A DNA stretch of 64,000 nucleotides from Perlucidibaca piscinae DSM 21586 (lineage in GTDB: Bacteria; Pseudomonadota; Gammaproteobacteria; Pseudomonadales; Moraxellaceae): positions 558,001 through 622,000 of the forward strand of contig NZ_ATUE01000005.1 of NCBI RefSeq assembly GCF_000420045.1. The letters run 5' to 3'. The position numbers were made by a program, and so were the translations under genes. This document shows positions 1 to 8,835 of this stretch, piece after piece. The first letter of the stretch is position 1; each line of letters opens with the position of its first letter. The notes below the pieces were generated by a model. It made no database searches and had not been told where the DNA came from. It worked only from the letters and a program-made list of their open reading frames with translations.

Positions 1-1
1 G

Positions 2-781
2 TTTGCCGCCAAGGGCTGGGGGCCGTTCAGCGAGACCTCCGTCGAGCTGCTCGGCACCGAGGCCATGTACGGCCCGCAGGCCGCCGCCGGCGCGCTGGCG
101 ACCCGCGAGGTGGTGGTGAAGATCGCCGCCAAGCACCGCGAGAAGGCCGCGCTGGTGCTGTTCTCCAAGGAGCTGGCTCAGGCCGCGACCGGCATGGCGC
201 CGGGCCTGTCCGGCTACTTCGGCGGACGTCCCAGCGTGCAGCCCGTGGTGCAGCTGTGGTCCTGCCTGATCCCCAAGCGCGATGTCGCCATCACCGTCGA
301 TTTCGAGGGCGTGCGCACGCCGGTCGCGGTGATCGAGGGCGAGCCCTTCGATGCCGCCGCGCTGATGCCGCAGGGGACCGGAGAAACCTGGATGCCTGGT
401 GCCGACGCCGTCGAGGTGCCGCTGCATCGTCTCGCCATCGCGCGCAGCGGCGACAAGGGCGACCACGGCAACATCGGCGTCATGGCGCGCGATCCGGCCT
501 ACCTGCCCTACCTGCGCGCGGCGCTGACCGAGCAGCGCGTGGCGGCGTACTTCGCCCACCTGATCGCCGCCAACGGTTCGGTGAGTCGCTGGGAGCTGCC
601 CGGCAGCCACAGCTTCAACTTCCTGCTGCGTCATGCGCTGGGTGGTGGCGGCATCGCCTCGCTGCGCACCGACCCGCAGGCCAAGTGCTTTGCGCAGATG
701 CTGCTTGATGTGGCCATTCCGGTGCCGGCCGCGGTCGCGGCGGCACTACCCGACACGCCCGCGCCCGTGCGCGGTGCCTGA
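2..781 (+). CDS. atuA: AtuA-like acyclic terpene utilisation protein, 3' part
   Basis: The reading frame is open from the first bases of the window and ends in TGA, so this is the C-terminal 259 residues of a gene that begins upstream. The visible part contains the signature region around residues AIARSGDKGDHGNIGV, typical of the C-terminal domain of the AtuA/DUF1446 family. AtuA proteins are encoded in geraniol/citronellol (acyclic terpene) catabolic clusters; their exact biochemical role is not settled. The gene is followed after 27 bases by a carboxyltransferase subunit, a crotonase and a biotin carboxylase subunit, which matches the A-C-E-F order of the Pseudomonas atu cluster. An AtuA-like protein in some other acyl-CoA carboxylase cluster is the alternative. 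Confidence 0.82.
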   Translation, partial: FAAKGWGPFSETSVELLGTEAMYGPQAAAGALATREVVVKIAAKHREKAALVLFSKELAQAATGMAPGLSGYFGGRPSVQPVVQLWSCLIPKRDVAITVDFEGVRTPVAVIEGEPFDAAALMPQGTGETWMPGADAVEVPLHRLAIARSGDKGDHGNIGVMARDPAYLPYLRAALTEQRVAAYFAHLIAANGSVSRWELPGSHSFNFLLRHALGGGGIASLRTDPQAKCFAQMLLDVAIPVPAAVAAALPDTPAPVRGA

Positions 782-808
782 TCCGCTGACTGACACGAGT
801 CTGATGAC

Positions 809-2434
809 ATGACGATTCTGGAATCCCGAGTCAACACCCAGGACGACACCTTCCGCAGCAACCGCGAGGGCATGCTTGCCGCCGTGGCGGCGCTGCGCGA
901 GGTCGAGGCCAGCGTGCGCGCCACCGAAGAGAAGGCGCGCGCCAAGTACCACAAGCGCGGCCAGATGCTGCCGCGCGAGCGCGTGCACCTGCTGCTCGAT
1001 CGCGGCTCGCCCTTTCTCGAGCTGTCCACCCTGTGCGGCTACAAGCAGCACGATGACAAGGACGGCTCCCTGGCCGGCGGCAACATGATCGCCGGCATCG
1101 GCTATGTCGAGGGCGTGCGCTGCCTGATCGTGGCCAGCAACTCGGCCATCAAGGGCGGCACCATGACGCCCTGGGGTGTGCAGAAGACGTTGCGCCTTCA
1201 GGAGATCGCGCTGCAGCAGAAGCTGCCGGTGGTGTCGCTGATCGAGTCCGGCGGTGCCAACCTGATGTATCAGGCCGAACTCTTCATTCCCGGTGGCCGC
1301 ACCTTCGCCAACCAGGCGCGCCTGTCGGCGGCCGGCATTCCCCAGGTCACCATCGTGCACGGTTCGTCGACCGCCGGTGGCGCCTACATGCCGGGCCTGT
1401 CCGACTACGTCATCATGGTGCGCAAGAACGCCAAGGTCTTCCTCGCCGGGCCGCCGCTGCTCAAGGCGGCCACCGGCGAGATCGCCGTTGACGAGGACCT
1501 GGGCGGCGCCGAGATGCACTGCCAGCAGGCCGGCACCGCCGAGTTCCTGGCCGAGAACGATGCCGATGCCATCCGCATCGCGCGCGACGTCGTGCGCGGT
1601 CTGCACTGGAATGCCGACCGCCCCGAGGTGCCGCGTCTGCCGGTGCGGGCGCCGCACTACGACATCGAGGAGATCTGCGGCGTGGTCTCCGCCGACTACC
1701 GCAAGCCCTACGATCCGCGCGAGGTCATCGCGCGCCTGGTCGACGGCTCCGAGTTTCTCGAGTTCAAGGTCGAGTACGACCGCCAGACCGTCTGCGGTCG
1801 TGCCGTGATCGACGGTCATGCCGTCGGCATCATCTCCAACAACGGCCCCATCACCACCGCCGGCGCCACCAAGGCCGGCCAGTTCATCCAGCTCTGCTGC
1901 CAGGCCAACATCCCCATCGTCTACCTGATGAACACCACCGGCTACATGGTCGGCTCGGCGTCGGAGCAGGGCGGCATCGTCAAGCACGGCTCCAAGATGA
2001 TTCAGGCCGTGGCCAATGCCACCGTGCCGCAGATCACCATCGTCATGGGCGGCAGCTTCGGTGCCGGCAACTACGGCATGTGCGGGCGCGGCTTCGGGCC
2101 GCACTTCATCTTCGCCTGGCCGAACAGCCGCACCGCGGTCATGGGTGGCGAGCAGGCCGCCAAGGTCATGTCCATCATCACGCGTGAGAAGTGGATCAAG
2201 GCGGGCAAGGACATCGGCGAGCAGGACGAAGCCATCCTGCAGATGCTGGAAATGCAGATCATCAACAAGTTCGATGAAGATTCGCATCCGTTCGCGGCTT
2301 CTTCACGGCTTTTCGATGACGGTCTGATCGACCCGCGCGATACTCGCCGGGTACTGGCGCTGACCCTGGGCGTGTGCCGCGAAGCGCAGCGTCGCGTCGT
2401 GCGTCCGAACAGCTTCGGCGTGGCCCGGTTCTGA
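809..2434 (+). CDS. atuC: Acyl-CoA carboxylase carboxyltransferase (beta) subunit, likely geranyl-CoA carboxylase
   Basis: This 541-residue protein has the two crotonase-like halves of the biotin-dependent carboxyltransferase family. The glycine-rich oxyanion segments are visible at GGAYMPGLSDYV in the N half and GGSFGAGNYGMCGRGFGP in the C half. It transfers CO2 from carboxybiotin to a branched enoyl-CoA. Length and motifs fit the closely related methylcrotonyl-CoA and geranyl-CoA carboxylases. Geranyl-CoA is preferred here because the preceding gene is AtuA-like and no isovaleryl-CoA dehydrogenase or HMG-CoA lyase lies alongside. That choice rests on context, not on a verified specificity residue. 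The biotin subunit partner is encoded two genes downstream. Confidence 0.88.
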   Translation: MTILESRVNTQDDTFRSNREGMLAAVAALREVEASVRATEEKARAKYHKRGQMLPRERVHLLLDRGSPFLELSTLCGYKQHDDKDGSLAGGNMIAGIGYVEGVRCLIVASNSAIKGGTMTPWGVQKTLRLQEIALQQKLPVVSLIESGGANLMYQAELFIPGGRTFANQARLSAAGIPQVTIVHGSSTAGGAYMPGLSDYVIMVRKNAKVFLAGPPLLKAATGEIAVDEDLGGAEMHCQQAGTAEFLAENDADAIRIARDVVRGLHWNADRPEVPRLPVRAPHYDIEEICGVVSADYRKPYDPREVIARLVDGSEFLEFKVEYDRQTVCGRAVIDGHAVGIISNNGPITTAGATKAGQFIQLCCQANIPIVYLMNTTGYMVGSASEQGGIVKHGSKMIQAVANATVPQITIVMGGSFGAGNYGMCGRGFGPHFIFAWPNSRTAVMGGEQAAKVMSIITREKWIKAGKDIGEQDEAILQMLEMQIINKFDEDSHPFAASSRLFDDGLIDPRDTRRVLALTLGVCREAQRRVVRPNSFGVARF

Positions 2435-2444
2435 GGAGGATGAC

Positions 2445-3311
2445 ATGACGACCTCTGTCCTGACCCGTCTCGACGCCGATACCGGCGTGCTCACCGTCAC
2501 CCTGAATCGTCCCGAGGCGCGCAACGCCCTAGGCCCCGACATGGTGGCGGCGCTGATGACGCTGTTCCGCGAGCTGCCCGCGCGCGATGACGTGCGCGTG
2601 GTGCTGATGCGCAGCCGTGGTGGCCATTTCTGTGCCGGCGCCGACCTCAAGGGCGTCTTCGCCGATGCCGCCGGTACCCCGGCGCCCGGCGCGGCCGACC
2701 CGATTGCCGCGATGAATCGCGGCTTCGGCGAGCTGCTGCGTGCCGCCGAGGCCATTCCGCAGGTGCTGATCACGGTCTGCGAAGGCGGCGTGCTCGGCGG
2801 CGGCTTCGGTCTGGCCTGCGTGTCCGACATCGCCTTCGCCCATGCGGCGACGAAGTTCGGCATGCCGGAGACCTCGCGCGGCTTGCCGCCGGCGCAGATC
2901 GCGCCCTTCGTGGTGCAGCGCATCGGCCTCACCCAGGCGCGTCGCCTGGTGCTCACCAGTGCCCAGTTCGACGGTGCCGAGGCCCTGCGCCTGGGCCTGG
3001 TGCACGAGGTCTTTGCCGACGAGGCCGAGCTGGCCGAGCGTCTGGCCCTGGCGCTCAGTCAGGTGCTGCGCTGCGCGCCATCGGCCAATGCCCGCAGCAA
3101 GCAGATCATCTTGCGCGTCGGCCAGGTTGATCCGGATGCCGTGCTTGACGAGGCCGCCGGCCATTTCGCCGCCTGTGCACGCGGCGCCGAGGCGCCGGAG
3201 GGCATTGCCGCCTTCATGCAGAAGCGTGCCCCGCAGTGGGCTCGCCCGGTTGCGGCAAGCGACATTGCCCGCCTGTTTTCCACCCTGTCCGATCCGGAGC
3301 CGAACGCATGA
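2445..3311 (+). CDS. atuE: Enoyl-CoA hydratase/isomerase (crotonase) family, probable isohexenylglutaconyl-CoA hydratase
   Basis: This is a 288-residue crotonase-fold protein. The oxyanion-hole segment GGHFCAGADLKG lies at about residue 65, followed by GGVLGGGFGLACVSDIAFA and a catalytic-type Glu in PETSRGLPPAQ. It starts 10 bases after the carboxyltransferase stop behind GAGGAGG, and its TGA overlaps the next ATG (ATGA), so the three genes are translationally coupled. Its position between the beta and alpha carboxylase subunits is shared by AtuE (isohexenylglutaconyl-CoA hydratase) and LiuC (methylglutaconyl-CoA hydratase). The AtuA neighbour favours AtuE. Confidence 0.78.
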   Translation: MTTSVLTRLDADTGVLTVTLNRPEARNALGPDMVAALMTLFRELPARDDVRVVLMRSRGGHFCAGADLKGVFADAAGTPAPGAADPIAAMNRGFGELLRAAEAIPQVLITVCEGGVLGGGFGLACVSDIAFAHAATKFGMPETSRGLPPAQIAPFVVQRIGLTQARRLVLTSAQFDGAEALRLGLVHEVFADEAELAERLALALSQVLRCAPSANARSKQIILRVGQVDPDAVLDEAAGHFAACARGAEAPEGIAAFMQKRAPQWARPVAASDIARLFSTLSDPEPNA

Positions 3312-5311
3312 GCCGTTTCGACACTGTTCTCATTGCCAACCGGGGCGAGATTGCCGCCCGCATCATCCGTGGCTGCCGTGCCGCCGGCTACCGCACCGTG
3401 GCCGTGTATTCCGAGGCGGATCGCGATGCCCTGCACGTGCGTGAAGCGGACACCGCCGTCTGCATCGGCCCGGGCCCGGTCGGCGAATCCTACCTCTGCA
3501 TCGACACGCTCATCGCCGCCGCGCAGCAGAGCGGGGCAGGCGCCGTGCACCCCGGCTACGGCTTCCTGTCCGAACGCGAGGCCTTCGCGCAGGCGGTGCA
3601 GGATGCCGGTCTGGTGTTCATCGGTCCCGATCCCTTCGCCATCGAGGCCATGGGCAACAAGAGTGCCTCTAAGGAACGCATGATCGCCGCCGGCGTGCCC
3701 TGCGTGCCGGGTTACCAGGGTGCCGGCCAGGACGACGATCTGCTGGTCGCGGAAGCGATCAAGGTCGGTCTGCCGGTGATGGTAAAGGCCGCCTCCGGTG
3801 GCGGCGGTCGCGGCATGCGCCTAGTGCATGCCGAGTCCGAGCTCAAGGCCGCCATCCAGTCGGCGCGCAGCGAGGCGCAGAACGCCTTTGGCGACGGCCA
3901 GCTGCTGATCGAGAAGGCGGTGCTGAAGGCGCGTCACGTCGAGATCCAGATCTTCGGCGACCGTCACGGCAACGTGGTGCACCTGGGCGAGCGTGATTGC
4001 TCGGTGCAACGGCGCAACCAGAAGGTCATCGAGGAGGCGCCGTCGCCGGCGGTCGATCCCGCGCTGCGCGCGCGCATGGGCGCTGCAGCGGTGGCGGCGG
4101 CGCGGGCGGTGAACTACGTCGGTGCCGGCACGGTCGAGTTCATGCTCGCCGCCGATGGCGCTTTCTACTTCCTCGAGATGAACACCCGTCTGCAGGTCGA
4201 GCACCCGGTCACCGAGCTCATTCATGATCTCGACCTGGTGGCCTGGCAGCTCACGGTCGCCCAGGGCGATCCGCTGCCGCTGGACCAGCAGGCCATCGAC
4301 GCCCGCCGTCACGGCCATGCCATCGAGGTACGTCTGTGTGCCGAGGATCCGGCGCGCGGCTTCCTGCCGCAGACCGGCCGCGTGCTGGCCTGGGACGTGC
4401 CAAGCGGCCCCGGCCTGCGCGCCGATCACTGCGTGATTCCCGGCGGTGTCATCTCGCCGTATTACGACTCCCTGCAGGGCAAGCTCATGGCCTGGGGCGA
4501 GACCCGTCTGCAGGCCATCCAGAAGCTCATGGCCATGCTCGCCGACACCGCCTTCCTCGGTCTCGCCAGCAACCGCGACTTCCTGCTGCAGCTGCTCGCC
4601 CACCCCGAGTTCCAGGGCCCGGGCGTGACCACCGGCTTCATCGCCGAGCAGTTCCCGGCCGAGCGCATCAGTGCGCTGGCGCAGTCCTCGGCAGCACACC
4701 GCGCGCTGGCCGCCGCCCTGTTCGTACATCTCGATGCCCATGCGCTGGCTGCCAGTCACGCACTGGATGCCGGTCTGCTCGGCTGGCACAGTGCCAATGC
4801 CACGCCGGCCCTGCTGCGTCTGCGCTGTGGTGACAGCGAGGTGGTGCTGGATGTCGAGACTGTCGCGAGCGGCAGCTACCGCGTCGCCATCGACGATGAC
4901 GCGGCGCCGGCCGAGGCGCTGCAGATCCTCGCGCTGCAGGGCACGCGGGTTGACTACCTGCACGCCGGCCAGCGCCGGCACGCGCGCTTTGCCCGTGACG
5001 GCGCCCGGCTCTGGCTCGCTGACACCGCCGTGACGGCGGTCTACGAGGACGTCACCTACGCCCCTGCGCAGGCCGCCGAGGCCGGCAGTGACGGGCGTCT
5101 GCTGGCGCCCATTGACGGCAAGGTGGTCACGGTCGCGGTCGCGCCCGGCCAGGTGGTTGCCAAGGGCGATCTGCTGATGATCGTCGAGGCCATGAAGATG
5201 GAGTTCCGTCTTCAGGCCCCGGTCGACGGCACCGTCGAGGTGGTCACGGCCGGAGCGGGCGCCCAGGTTGCCCTGCGTCAGCTGCTGGTGCAGATCACGC
5301 CGGCCAGCTGA
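3308..5311 (+). CDS. atuF: Acyl-CoA carboxylase biotin carboxylase/BCCP (alpha) subunit, likely geranyl-CoA carboxylase
   Basis: The 667-residue subunit has an N-terminal biotin carboxylase domain (TVLIANRGEIAARI at the start, ATP-grasp glycine loop KAASGGGGRGM, EMNTRLQVEHPVTE) and a C-terminal biotinyl domain with the biotin-accepting lysine in VEAMKMEF. It carboxylates its own biotin with ATP and bicarbonate and passes the group to the beta subunit in an alpha6beta6-type complex. The start was placed at the ATG overlapping the upstream TGA, since the frame also extends upstream without a family match. The gene ends 21 bases before a strong hairpin, which closes the operon. Confidence 0.9.
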   Translation: MSRFDTVLIANRGEIAARIIRGCRAAGYRTVAVYSEADRDALHVREADTAVCIGPGPVGESYLCIDTLIAAAQQSGAGAVHPGYGFLSEREAFAQAVQDAGLVFIGPDPFAIEAMGNKSASKERMIAAGVPCVPGYQGAGQDDDLLVAEAIKVGLPVMVKAASGGGGRGMRLVHAESELKAAIQSARSEAQNAFGDGQLLIEKAVLKARHVEIQIFGDRHGNVVHLGERDCSVQRRNQKVIEEAPSPAVDPALRARMGAAAVAAARAVNYVGAGTVEFMLAADGAFYFLEMNTRLQVEHPVTELIHDLDLVAWQLTVAQGDPLPLDQQAIDARRHGHAIEVRLCAEDPARGFLPQTGRVLAWDVPSGPGLRADHCVIPGGVISPYYDSLQGKLMAWGETRLQAIQKLMAMLADTAFLGLASNRDFLLQLLAHPEFQGPGVTTGFIAEQFPAERISALAQSSAAHRALAAALFVHLDAHALAASHALDAGLLGWHSANATPALLRLRCGDSEVVLDVETVASGSYRVAIDDDAAPAEALQILALQGTRVDYLHAGQRRHARFARDGARLWLADTAVTAVYEDVTYAPAQAAEAGSDGRLLAPIDGKVVTVAVAPGQVVAKGDLLMIVEAMKMEFRLQAPVDGTVEVVTAGAGAQVALRQLLVQITPAS

Positions 5312-5332
5312 CCCGCGTTCTCTCATGACCCT

Positions 5333-5363
5333 GCAAAAACCGGCTCCTGTGGCCGGTTTTTGC
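5333..5363 (+). terminator. Rho-independent terminator of the atu operon
   Basis: A perfect 12-bp stem, GCAAAAACCGGC paired with GCCGGTTTTTGC, encloses a short loop and ends in a T run. It sits just after the alpha subunit stop codon. The A-rich 5' arm makes it roughly symmetrical, but the downstream gene is on the same strand. Confidence 0.85.
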
Positions 5364-5440
5364 GTTAAAGGCAAAATTGTCGTCGTGTCATGTCGCTCAG
5401 CGCTTTGCGTGTGGCGGCATGGACTTTTGACAATGACGCC

Positions 5441-5821
5441 ATGGATATCGGAACCGTCATCAAGAGCCGGCGCATCGAGCGAGGTCTCAAGCTCGAGGCA
5501 CTGGCATTCGACGCCAGCGTCTCGGCGAGCACCCTGTCACGCATCGAACGCGGCAAGCTGACACCGTCGCTGGACACGCTCTATCGCCTCGCGGAGGCGC
5601 TTGAGCTGCCTGTCAGCACGTTGTTCCTGGAGGCGGAACATCTCGCCGGCACCCGTGCGTCGCAGCAGCTGCGCGAGGTCACCGACGCCTACAGTGACGA
5701 GTCCCTGCAGCTGCGTCAGCACTTCCACCGCCTCGACCCGCATCACCGCCAGCTCGCGCTGGCCGTGCTGTCTGCCATGACCCGCGTGCCGCCACCCGCA
5801 TCACGTGAAGCGGCGGACTGA
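5441..5821 (+). CDS. Xre/Cro-type helix-turn-helix regulator
   Basis: A 126-residue protein whose first 65 residues form an HTH_3 domain (IGTVIKSRRIERGLKLEALA ... STLSRIERGKLTPSLDTLYRLAEALE), with a short helical C-terminal tail. The ATG was chosen because it begins right before the HTH; a longer in-frame extension has no family support. It stands alone between the atu terminator and a lipoprotein gene. It may control either side, but its target cannot be read from the sequence. Confidence 0.8.
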   Translation: MDIGTVIKSRRIERGLKLEALAFDASVSASTLSRIERGKLTPSLDTLYRLAEALELPVSTLFLEAEHLAGTRASQQLREVTDAYSDESLQLRQHFHRLDPHHRQLALAVLSAMTRVPPPASREAAD

Positions 5822-5892
5822 TCAGCGCGTGACCGCTTGTCCGGTCATCATCAACACAGTAGGGTGACTGAAAAAAGAGCGAGTCCGTCGCC

Positions 5893-7482
5893 ATGTCATG
5901 CCCCGTCGCGCGCCTGCCCCTGCTGCTGGCAATCTCCTTGCTGACCGCCTGTGGCAGCGAGAACGATACCGATACCTCTTCCGCCACCTCCTCACCAGTC
6001 GCTGCCGTCGAGCTCACGCCGGCAGGCCCGGCGGATCCGCTGGCGCCGGTGGCATCGGCCATCGCGCCGGACGCGGAGGGCTGCGGCAGTCATGCGGCTG
6101 GCACGCCCGGGTTCATTGCCTGCGAGCAGGCCAACTTCGCCAAGGTCAGCGAGGCGCCGCGCGAGCAGCTGAGCAATCCGCTGTTTCTTCAGCGGCTGAC
6201 CGCCCAGAGTCTCTCCAACAGCCTGTCGCTGGCCGAGCGCCTGCGCAACGATCCCAGCTACCTGCCGTTCTCGACCGCTGGCGTGTCCGCCAACACCCCG
6301 CTGACGCCGCTTTGCACCTCGTGGGCACTGCCCTGCGTCGGTGATCCCTTCCGCTATCCCGAAGTTGACCCGTTCTACCGCGACGAGGCCGAGGTCACGC
6401 CGGTGGTCTTCTACGACCGCGAGTGCGCACGTCTGTCCGGCCGCGTCTGGCGGCCGCTGAATGCGCGCGGGACGCTGCCTGCGGTGGTCATCCAGAACGG
6501 CTCGGTGCAGGCCCCCGAGCCGCTGTACTGGTGGATGGCACAGGCCGCGGTGCGTGCCGGCTATGTCGTGCTGACGTTCGATCCGCGCGGGCAGGGCCGC
6601 TCCGACCAGCAGACGCCGGCTGGCGGACAAGGCAGCAACGCCAACCCGGCCGTGTTCTGGGAGGGACTGGTCGACGCCATCGACTTCTTCCGCTCCACGC
6701 CGGTGCAGCCCTACCCGCACAACCTGAGCTGCGCCGGCACCTACCCGACACCGGTCACCGCCTTCAACCCGCAGCATGCCGTGCAGGACCGTGACCGCCT
6801 CGGACTGGTCGGACACTCGCTGGGCGCCACCGGGGTCAGCATCGTGCAGGGCTACGGCGCGCCCGGGGCGGACCCGTGGCCCGGCCTGATCGACAGCGCC
6901 AACCCGGTCGACGTGGTGGTGGCCTGGGACGGTCCGCTGGCACCGGATGGCCGTGCCGCCGGTGGTGCCAACGGCAACCTGCCGTCACTGGCCGCTGACG
7001 CACGCCAGACCACCGCGTACCCCGCCTTCGGCATTCGCGTGCCATTGATGGGGCAGAACGGCGAGTACGGACTGGTTCCGCTGCCGTTTACCGAGGTGCC
7101 GGATCGTGCCGCCCGGCTCGGTCCCTTCCTGGCCTGGCAGGAGGCCGGCATGCCGGTCATCGACCTCACGCTGCGCGGCAGCAGTCATTACGAGTGGTCG
7201 CTGATTCCCGGCTTTCCGGCCAGCTCGTGGTGTCCGGAAGTGCGTGACGGACGCTGCCGGGGCGGCTGGGGCAGGCCGCTGGCCGAGCACTACACCCTGG
7301 CCTGGCTCGATCGCTGGCTGAAGCGACCCGGCGAGCGCGGTCATGATGATGCCGACGCGCGCCTGCTCGACGATGCGCGCTTCCGTGAGCGCCTGAGCTT
7401 CCATTTTGACTCGCGTCGGGACTTTCCCCAGCGTGATGGCCAGCGCAGGCGATGCAACACGATTCGCACGTCCTGCCAATGA
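5893..7482 (+). CDS. Alpha/beta hydrolase-fold lipoprotein
   Basis: This 529-residue protein begins with a lipoprotein signal peptide (lipobox LTAC, Cys20), so it should be anchored to an envelope membrane. The hydrolase core starts around residue 180, with the nucleophile elbow GHSLG at Ser309 and a late SSHYEW that supplies a likely catalytic His. It is longer than simple esterases and carries a roughly 150-residue N-terminal region without a recognised domain. The substrate is unknown. Its position between an isoprenoid catabolic operon and an MpaB-family gene makes an ester or lipid substrate plausible, but that is inference. Confidence 0.75.
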   Translation: MSCPVARLPLLLAISLLTACGSENDTDTSSATSSPVAAVELTPAGPADPLAPVASAIAPDAEGCGSHAAGTPGFIACEQANFAKVSEAPREQLSNPLFLQRLTAQSLSNSLSLAERLRNDPSYLPFSTAGVSANTPLTPLCTSWALPCVGDPFRYPEVDPFYRDEAEVTPVVFYDRECARLSGRVWRPLNARGTLPAVVIQNGSVQAPEPLYWWMAQAAVRAGYVVLTFDPRGQGRSDQQTPAGGQGSNANPAVFWEGLVDAIDFFRSTPVQPYPHNLSCAGTYPTPVTAFNPQHAVQDRDRLGLVGHSLGATGVSIVQGYGAPGADPWPGLIDSANPVDVVVAWDGPLAPDGRAAGGANGNLPSLAADARQTTAYPAFGIRVPLMGQNGEYGLVPLPFTEVPDRAARLGPFLAWQEAGMPVIDLTLRGSSHYEWSLIPGFPASSWCPEVRDGRCRGGWGRPLAEHYTLAWLDRWLKRPGERGHDDADARLLDDARFRERLSFHFDSRRDFPQRDGQRRRCNTIRTSCQ

Positions 7483-7557
7483 GCGCGAGCAGTACTTGTC
7501 TGTGACCGATCAGTCGCGCATGATCGACTGAAAATACAGACAACGGTTGGATTCATC

Positions 7558-8508
7558 ATGCTGCCTGTCCATGCCAAGACCTGGGGCTTCCGCCCCAACC
7601 CCGCCGTCGCCGCCGAGATCGCCGCGCTGGACGCCGAGCGTGACTGCCAGCGCATCGTGCACCTGCTCACCGCCTACGAGTTTCCCTTCGACATCACCCG
7701 GGCGCTGGAAGTCGCGCTGTTCTACACCTACGGCAGCGACACCGTGTCGGCGCTGCTCGACAGGACCGGCGAGTTCCGCAACCACGGCCAGAAACGCTAC
7801 GACGACACCCGGTTGCTGATCGCCCACTTCATGGACACCGGCTGGGATGGCGATGTCGGCCGCCGCGCCATCGCGCGCATGAACGCCAGCCACGCCCACT
7901 TCCGCATTCCCAACGACGACTTCCTGTTCGTGCTCTGGACCTTCATCGACTTCCCGATCTGGTGGATGGACAATTTCGGACGCCGTCCCTTCACCCGTCA
8001 CGAGCAGCTCGCCTGGTTCACCTTCTGGCACACCATCGGCGGCAAGATGGGGCTGCGCGACATCCCCGCCAGCAAGGCCGCCTTCGACCAGTTCGTCGAC
8101 CAGTACAAGCGCGTGCATTTCGTGCCCTGCGAGGCCTCGCGCCGCGTCGCCGAGGCCACCGTCACCATCCTCGAGAACTGGTTCCCGGCGCCGCTGCGTC
8201 CGCTGGTGTCTCCGGTGGTCTACGCCCTGCAGGAAGACCCGCAGTTCCTGCGTGCGGTCGGCGCCACGCCGTCGCCGCGCTGGCTGGGGGCGCTGGTGCG
8301 CGGCAGCCTTAGGCTGCTCGGCCGCCTGCAGCGGCACGTGGTCATCACGGCCTACCCGCAGACCCAGGACAGCGTCATCAACCGCACCTATCCGGACAAC
8401 CGCTACGCGATCGAGGAGCTGGCGCCCGACCGGCTGCGCCAGGCCGAGGCGGTGAAGGCGGGCAGGACGGAGGCGGGTGCCAGCGCGGTTGAGCGGCAGA
8501 AGGCCTGA
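7558..8508 (+). CDS. MpaB/rubber-oxygenase-family (DUF2236-like) protein
   Basis: This 316-residue protein resembles the ER-bound oxygenase mpaB / latex-clearing protein family, recognised from segments such as YDDTRLLIAHFMDTGW, HAHFRIPNDDFLFVLWTF and the DQYKRVHF region. Family members include fungal MpaB, which cleaves a farnesyl side chain, and bacterial rubber oxygenases, which are haem-dependent. No haem ligand can be assigned with confidence here. No signal peptide is visible, so a cytoplasmic location is likely. The frame ends about 90 bases before tRNA-Ala. An oxygenase acting on an isoprenoid chain would fit the neighbouring atu genes but is unproven. Confidence 0.68.
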   Translation: MLPVHAKTWGFRPNPAVAAEIAALDAERDCQRIVHLLTAYEFPFDITRALEVALFYTYGSDTVSALLDRTGEFRNHGQKRYDDTRLLIAHFMDTGWDGDVGRRAIARMNASHAHFRIPNDDFLFVLWTFIDFPIWWMDNFGRRPFTRHEQLAWFTFWHTIGGKMGLRDIPASKAAFDQFVDQYKRVHFVPCEASRRVAEATVTILENWFPAPLRPLVSPVVYALQEDPQFLRAVGATPSPRWLGALVRGSLRLLGRLQRHVVITAYPQTQDSVINRTYPDNRYAIEELAPDRLRQAEAVKAGRTEAGASAVERQKA

Positions 8509-8595
8509 GGGGGGGGCAGATGCGATTTTGGGGGCAACTCCGGGGGCATTGCCGGCAGAAAAAGCCTTTGGCAAACTTGGCGCTCTGCTGAATCA

Positions 8596-8671
<76 letters not shown>

Positions 8672-8782
8672 ACTCAGTGTCCGGGTAAGTCCGGTATTAT
8701 CTTAAAGCCCGCTTAGGTAGAGTCTTTGCGGTTTTTTTGTTGTCTTTTGGCGTCCAAGTTGGTGCATGGACGTCCCAGATTA

Positions 8783-8804
8783 TTGATGGTACTTATGTTG
8801 GTAT
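8783..8804. repeat. Left-end tandem arm-type repeats
   Basis: TTGATGGTAC and ATGTTGGTAT lie 12 bases apart, one helical turn, and match the TTGTTGGTAC iterons at the right end. The 16-base stretch GGTACTTATGTTGGTA here differs from the right-end copy by one base. They are likely binding sites for integrase or an excisionase. Confidence 0.55.
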
Positions 8805-8825
8805 CTGCTCCTGCAGCTTCGACTG

Positions 8826-8835
8826 GTACCAACAA
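8826..8835 (-). promoter_or_regulatory. Inverted TTGTTGGTAC motif at the integrase start
   Basis: GTACCAACAA, the exact reverse complement of TTGTTGGTAC, ends directly at the integrase ATG. A protein bound here would cover the ribosome-binding region or early leader, suggesting autoregulation of int. Confidence 0.45.

Noticed and set aside
746..2287. Long minus-strand open frame (over 500 codons) opposite atuC
   Set aside because: It mirrors the high-GC codon pattern of the plus-strand gene, has an Asp/Gly/His-rich composition and no family resemblance.
3821..5374. Long minus-strand open frame opposite atuF
   Set aside because: It is an antisense shadow of the biotin carboxylase gene with low-complexity composition and no recognisable domain.
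8737..8835. Upstream extension of the integrase by 33 codons
   Set aside because: The extra sequence holds the arm repeats and lacks similarity to the family; the standard MPLTD start fits.
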